Assembly (NCBI GenBank): GCA_013813755.1
Contig: JACCRD010000250.1
Span: 1 to 24,016 of the forward strand
Direction of reading: 5' to 3'
DNA: 24,016 nt
Source of the DNA: Acidobacteriota bacterium
Lineage (GTDB): Bacteria > Acidobacteriota > Blastocatellia > Pyrinomonadales > Pyrinomonadaceae
In this document: positions 23,022-24,016 of the stretch, piece by piece
Layout: every line of letters starts with the position of its first letter
Numbering within the stretch: the stretch's first letter is position 1
Made by a program: the position numbers and the translations under genes
Notes under the pieces: generated by a model
What the model was told of the DNA's origin: nothing
Database searches by the model: none
What the model saw: only the letters and a program-made list of their open reading frames with translations

Positions 23022-23306
23022 ATGAAATTCATCGAAAAGGACGGGAGTTTGATTTTCAATGTTCGTGTCGTGCCGCGGGCTTCAAAAAGCGAAATTGTTG
23101 GCGAACACGATGGCGCGTTAAAGGTAAGAATCGCTTTGCCGCCGGTTGACGGAGCGGCAAACGCTGAATTAATCAAAGTTTTGGCAAAACAATTCGGGGT
23201 GTCGAAAAGCGCGGTCGAGATTCAAAGCGGTCAGACCGCGAAAACTAAACAAATAAAAATATTTGGCGGGAGTTCTAAAAAACTCCTGAATTTATTAAGC
23301 TTTTAA
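23022..23306 (+). CDS. yggU: DUF167/YggU-family protein
   Basis: A 94-residue protein of the DUF167/YggU family (PF02594), a small alpha/beta fold of unknown function. The characteristic stretch NVRVVPRASKSEIVGEHDGALKV and the core VDGAANAELIKVLAKQF...S...IQSGQTAKTKQI are present; this run of VxPxAxxxxI, then PxxGxANxExIxxLA, then xxGxxSRxKxI-like residues defines the family. Its genomic linkage with yggS and yggT is widespread and is the best argument for the call. No reaction has been established for the family. The ATG at 23022 lies after AAGAG at 23013-23017, a weak Shine-Dalgarno. A repeat precedes the leader and yebC follows after 132 bases. Confidence 0.9.
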   Translation: MKFIEKDGSLIFNVRVVPRASKSEIVGEHDGALKVRIALPPVDGAANAELIKVLAKQFGVSKSAVEIQSGQTAKTKQIKIFGGSSKKLLNLLSF

Positions 23307-23366
23307 TTTAATAGGCGCGAATGAAATAAACGTCGCGGCATTAGAAAAAATTCTAAGGAAATGCGT

Positions 23367-23396
23367 TTGCGAATAAAATTTTCGGCGTGATATATT
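23367..23396 (+). promoter_or_regulatory. Candidate sigma-70 promoter of yebC
   Basis: TTGCGA (23367-23372) and TATATT (23391-23396) are spaced by 18 bases and end about 42 bases before the yebC ATG. They match four and five of six consensus bases. A start near 23403 would give a leader of roughly 36 bases. Confidence 0.45.
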
Positions 23397-23438
23397 TTCT
23401 CTTTCGTCTAAATCCACAAAAACAGGGAAATTACAAAA

Positions 23439-24016
23439 ATGTCCGGACATTCCAAGTGGCACACAATTAAACACAAAAAAGGCGCGCTAGATGCCAAGCG
23501 CGGTAAGGTTTTTACTAAATTGATTAAAGAAATTACGGTCGCGGCGCGAACGGGCGGAACCGGCGATATTGAATCAAACGCGCGGTTGCGCAAAGCCGTG
23601 ACTGACGCCAAAGCCGCGAATATGCCGAACGACACGATTGATCGCGCGGTCAAGCGCGGGACGGGCGAGCTTGAAGGCGTCAACTACGAAGAAATAACTT
23701 ATGAAGGCTATGGCATCGGCGGCGTCGCTGTTTTGATCGAAACGATGACCGACAATCGCAATCGAACAGTTGCCGAACTGCGCCATCTTTTTTCAAAAAA
23801 CGGCGGCAATCTCGGCGAATCAGGCTCGGTCGCGTGGATGTTCGACAAGAAAGGCTTAGTCGTCGTTGACAAAGAAGCGAAATCCGAAGACGAACTTTTT
23901 GAAATTGCCATCGAAGCAGGCGCGGACGATGTACAGAATGACAGCGACGTTTTTGAAATTCTGACTGCGCCGGAAAATTTTGATGCCGTCAACGATGCAA
24001 TAAAAGCCGCCGGAGT
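23439..24016 (+). CDS. yebC: YebC/PmpR-family protein (cut by the window end)
   Basis: The first 192 residues of a YebC/PmpR-family protein; the normal length is about 240-250, so roughly the last 50-60 residues lie beyond the window. The start MSGHSKWHTIKHKKGALDAKRGKVF is the family hallmark, and FTKLIKEITVAARTGGTGDIESN...RLRKAV, the DTIDRAVKRGTG segment and the YEGYGIGGVAVLIETMTDN segment follow. Two activities are assigned to the family: a DNA-binding transcriptional regulator (PmpR-type) and a ribosome-associated translation factor that relieves stalling at proline runs. Which applies here is not visible. AGGGA at 23424-23428 is about ten bases before the ATG. Confidence 0.95.
   Translation, partial: MSGHSKWHTIKHKKGALDAKRGKVFTKLIKEITVAARTGGTGDIESNARLRKAVTDAKAANMPNDTIDRAVKRGTGELEGVNYEEITYEGYGIGGVAVLIETMTDNRNRTVAELRHLFSKNGGNLGESGSVAWMFDKKGLVVVDKEAKSEDELFEIAIEAGADDVQNDSDVFEILTAPENFDAVNDAIKAAG

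Noticed and set aside
23408..23992. Minus-strand ORFs opposite yebC
   Set aside because: The plus-strand frame has the unmistakable YebC N-terminus; the opposite frames are shadows.

Overview
The window is an ordinary-looking chromosomal segment from a Gram-negative bacterium. Secreted proteins with signal peptides, an AccD zinc ribbon, an autotransporter-like passenger fused to VFRPSNGTWY-type FG-GAP/VCBS repeats, and M14 and TraB/GumN proteins together suggest an Acidobacteriota lineage (Blastocatellia/Pyrinomonadaceae-like). That placement is inferred from family content, not from a marker-gene search. Codon style is uniform throughout and no phage, transposase, CRISPR array or secretion cluster is visible.

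Layout. Positions 112-2591 (+) form an operon-like run: a small zinc-ribbon protein, a secreted esterase, a secreted protein of unknown function and a SuhB-type inositol monophosphatase. A 145-bp inverted-repeat (MITE-like) element follows. On the minus strand is a 634-residue secreted beta-strand/FG-GAP protein (2758-4662), divergent from accD (4857-5735). Next come a minus-strand TraB/GumN protein, then a plus-strand series: folC, gpmA, a UPF0324/YeiH transporter, a small membrane protein and an RluA-type pseudouridine synthase. A minus-strand winged-helix-like protein (possibly AlkZ-related) and a plus-strand LolA-like exported protein are divergent. A 429-bp gap holds a hairpin and a broken small membrane-protein gene. 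Then (+) an M14 peptidase, the UV-damage endonuclease UvsE and a DinB-family protein. From 21433 down to 17466 the minus strand carries tRNA-Leu(CAG), a frameshifted M20 peptidase, an orphan beta-class DNA methyltransferase, exonuclease III and an iodotyrosine-deiodinase-like nitroreductase, ending at a hairpin/U-run terminator. The window closes (+) with the conserved yggS-yggT-yggU cluster and the 5' part of yebC.

The most unusual signal is between the genes. Several leaders carry short degenerate arrays with a 7-base period (ATCCAAA-like and GGTAAGT-like units), often as two inverted arms. Four of them end 1-10 bases before the start codons of accD, gpmA, the YeiH-like gene and yggT, where a Shine-Dalgarno would normally lie; one also supplies the last codons of yggS. 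A second repeat type, sharing a 13-base core GATGAAC(A/G)CGGAT, precedes the RluA-type gene and yggU. Other notable points are the iodotyrosine deiodinase active-site signature in the nitroreductase, two broken genes, and two genes whose ribosome-binding sites point to TTG starts.
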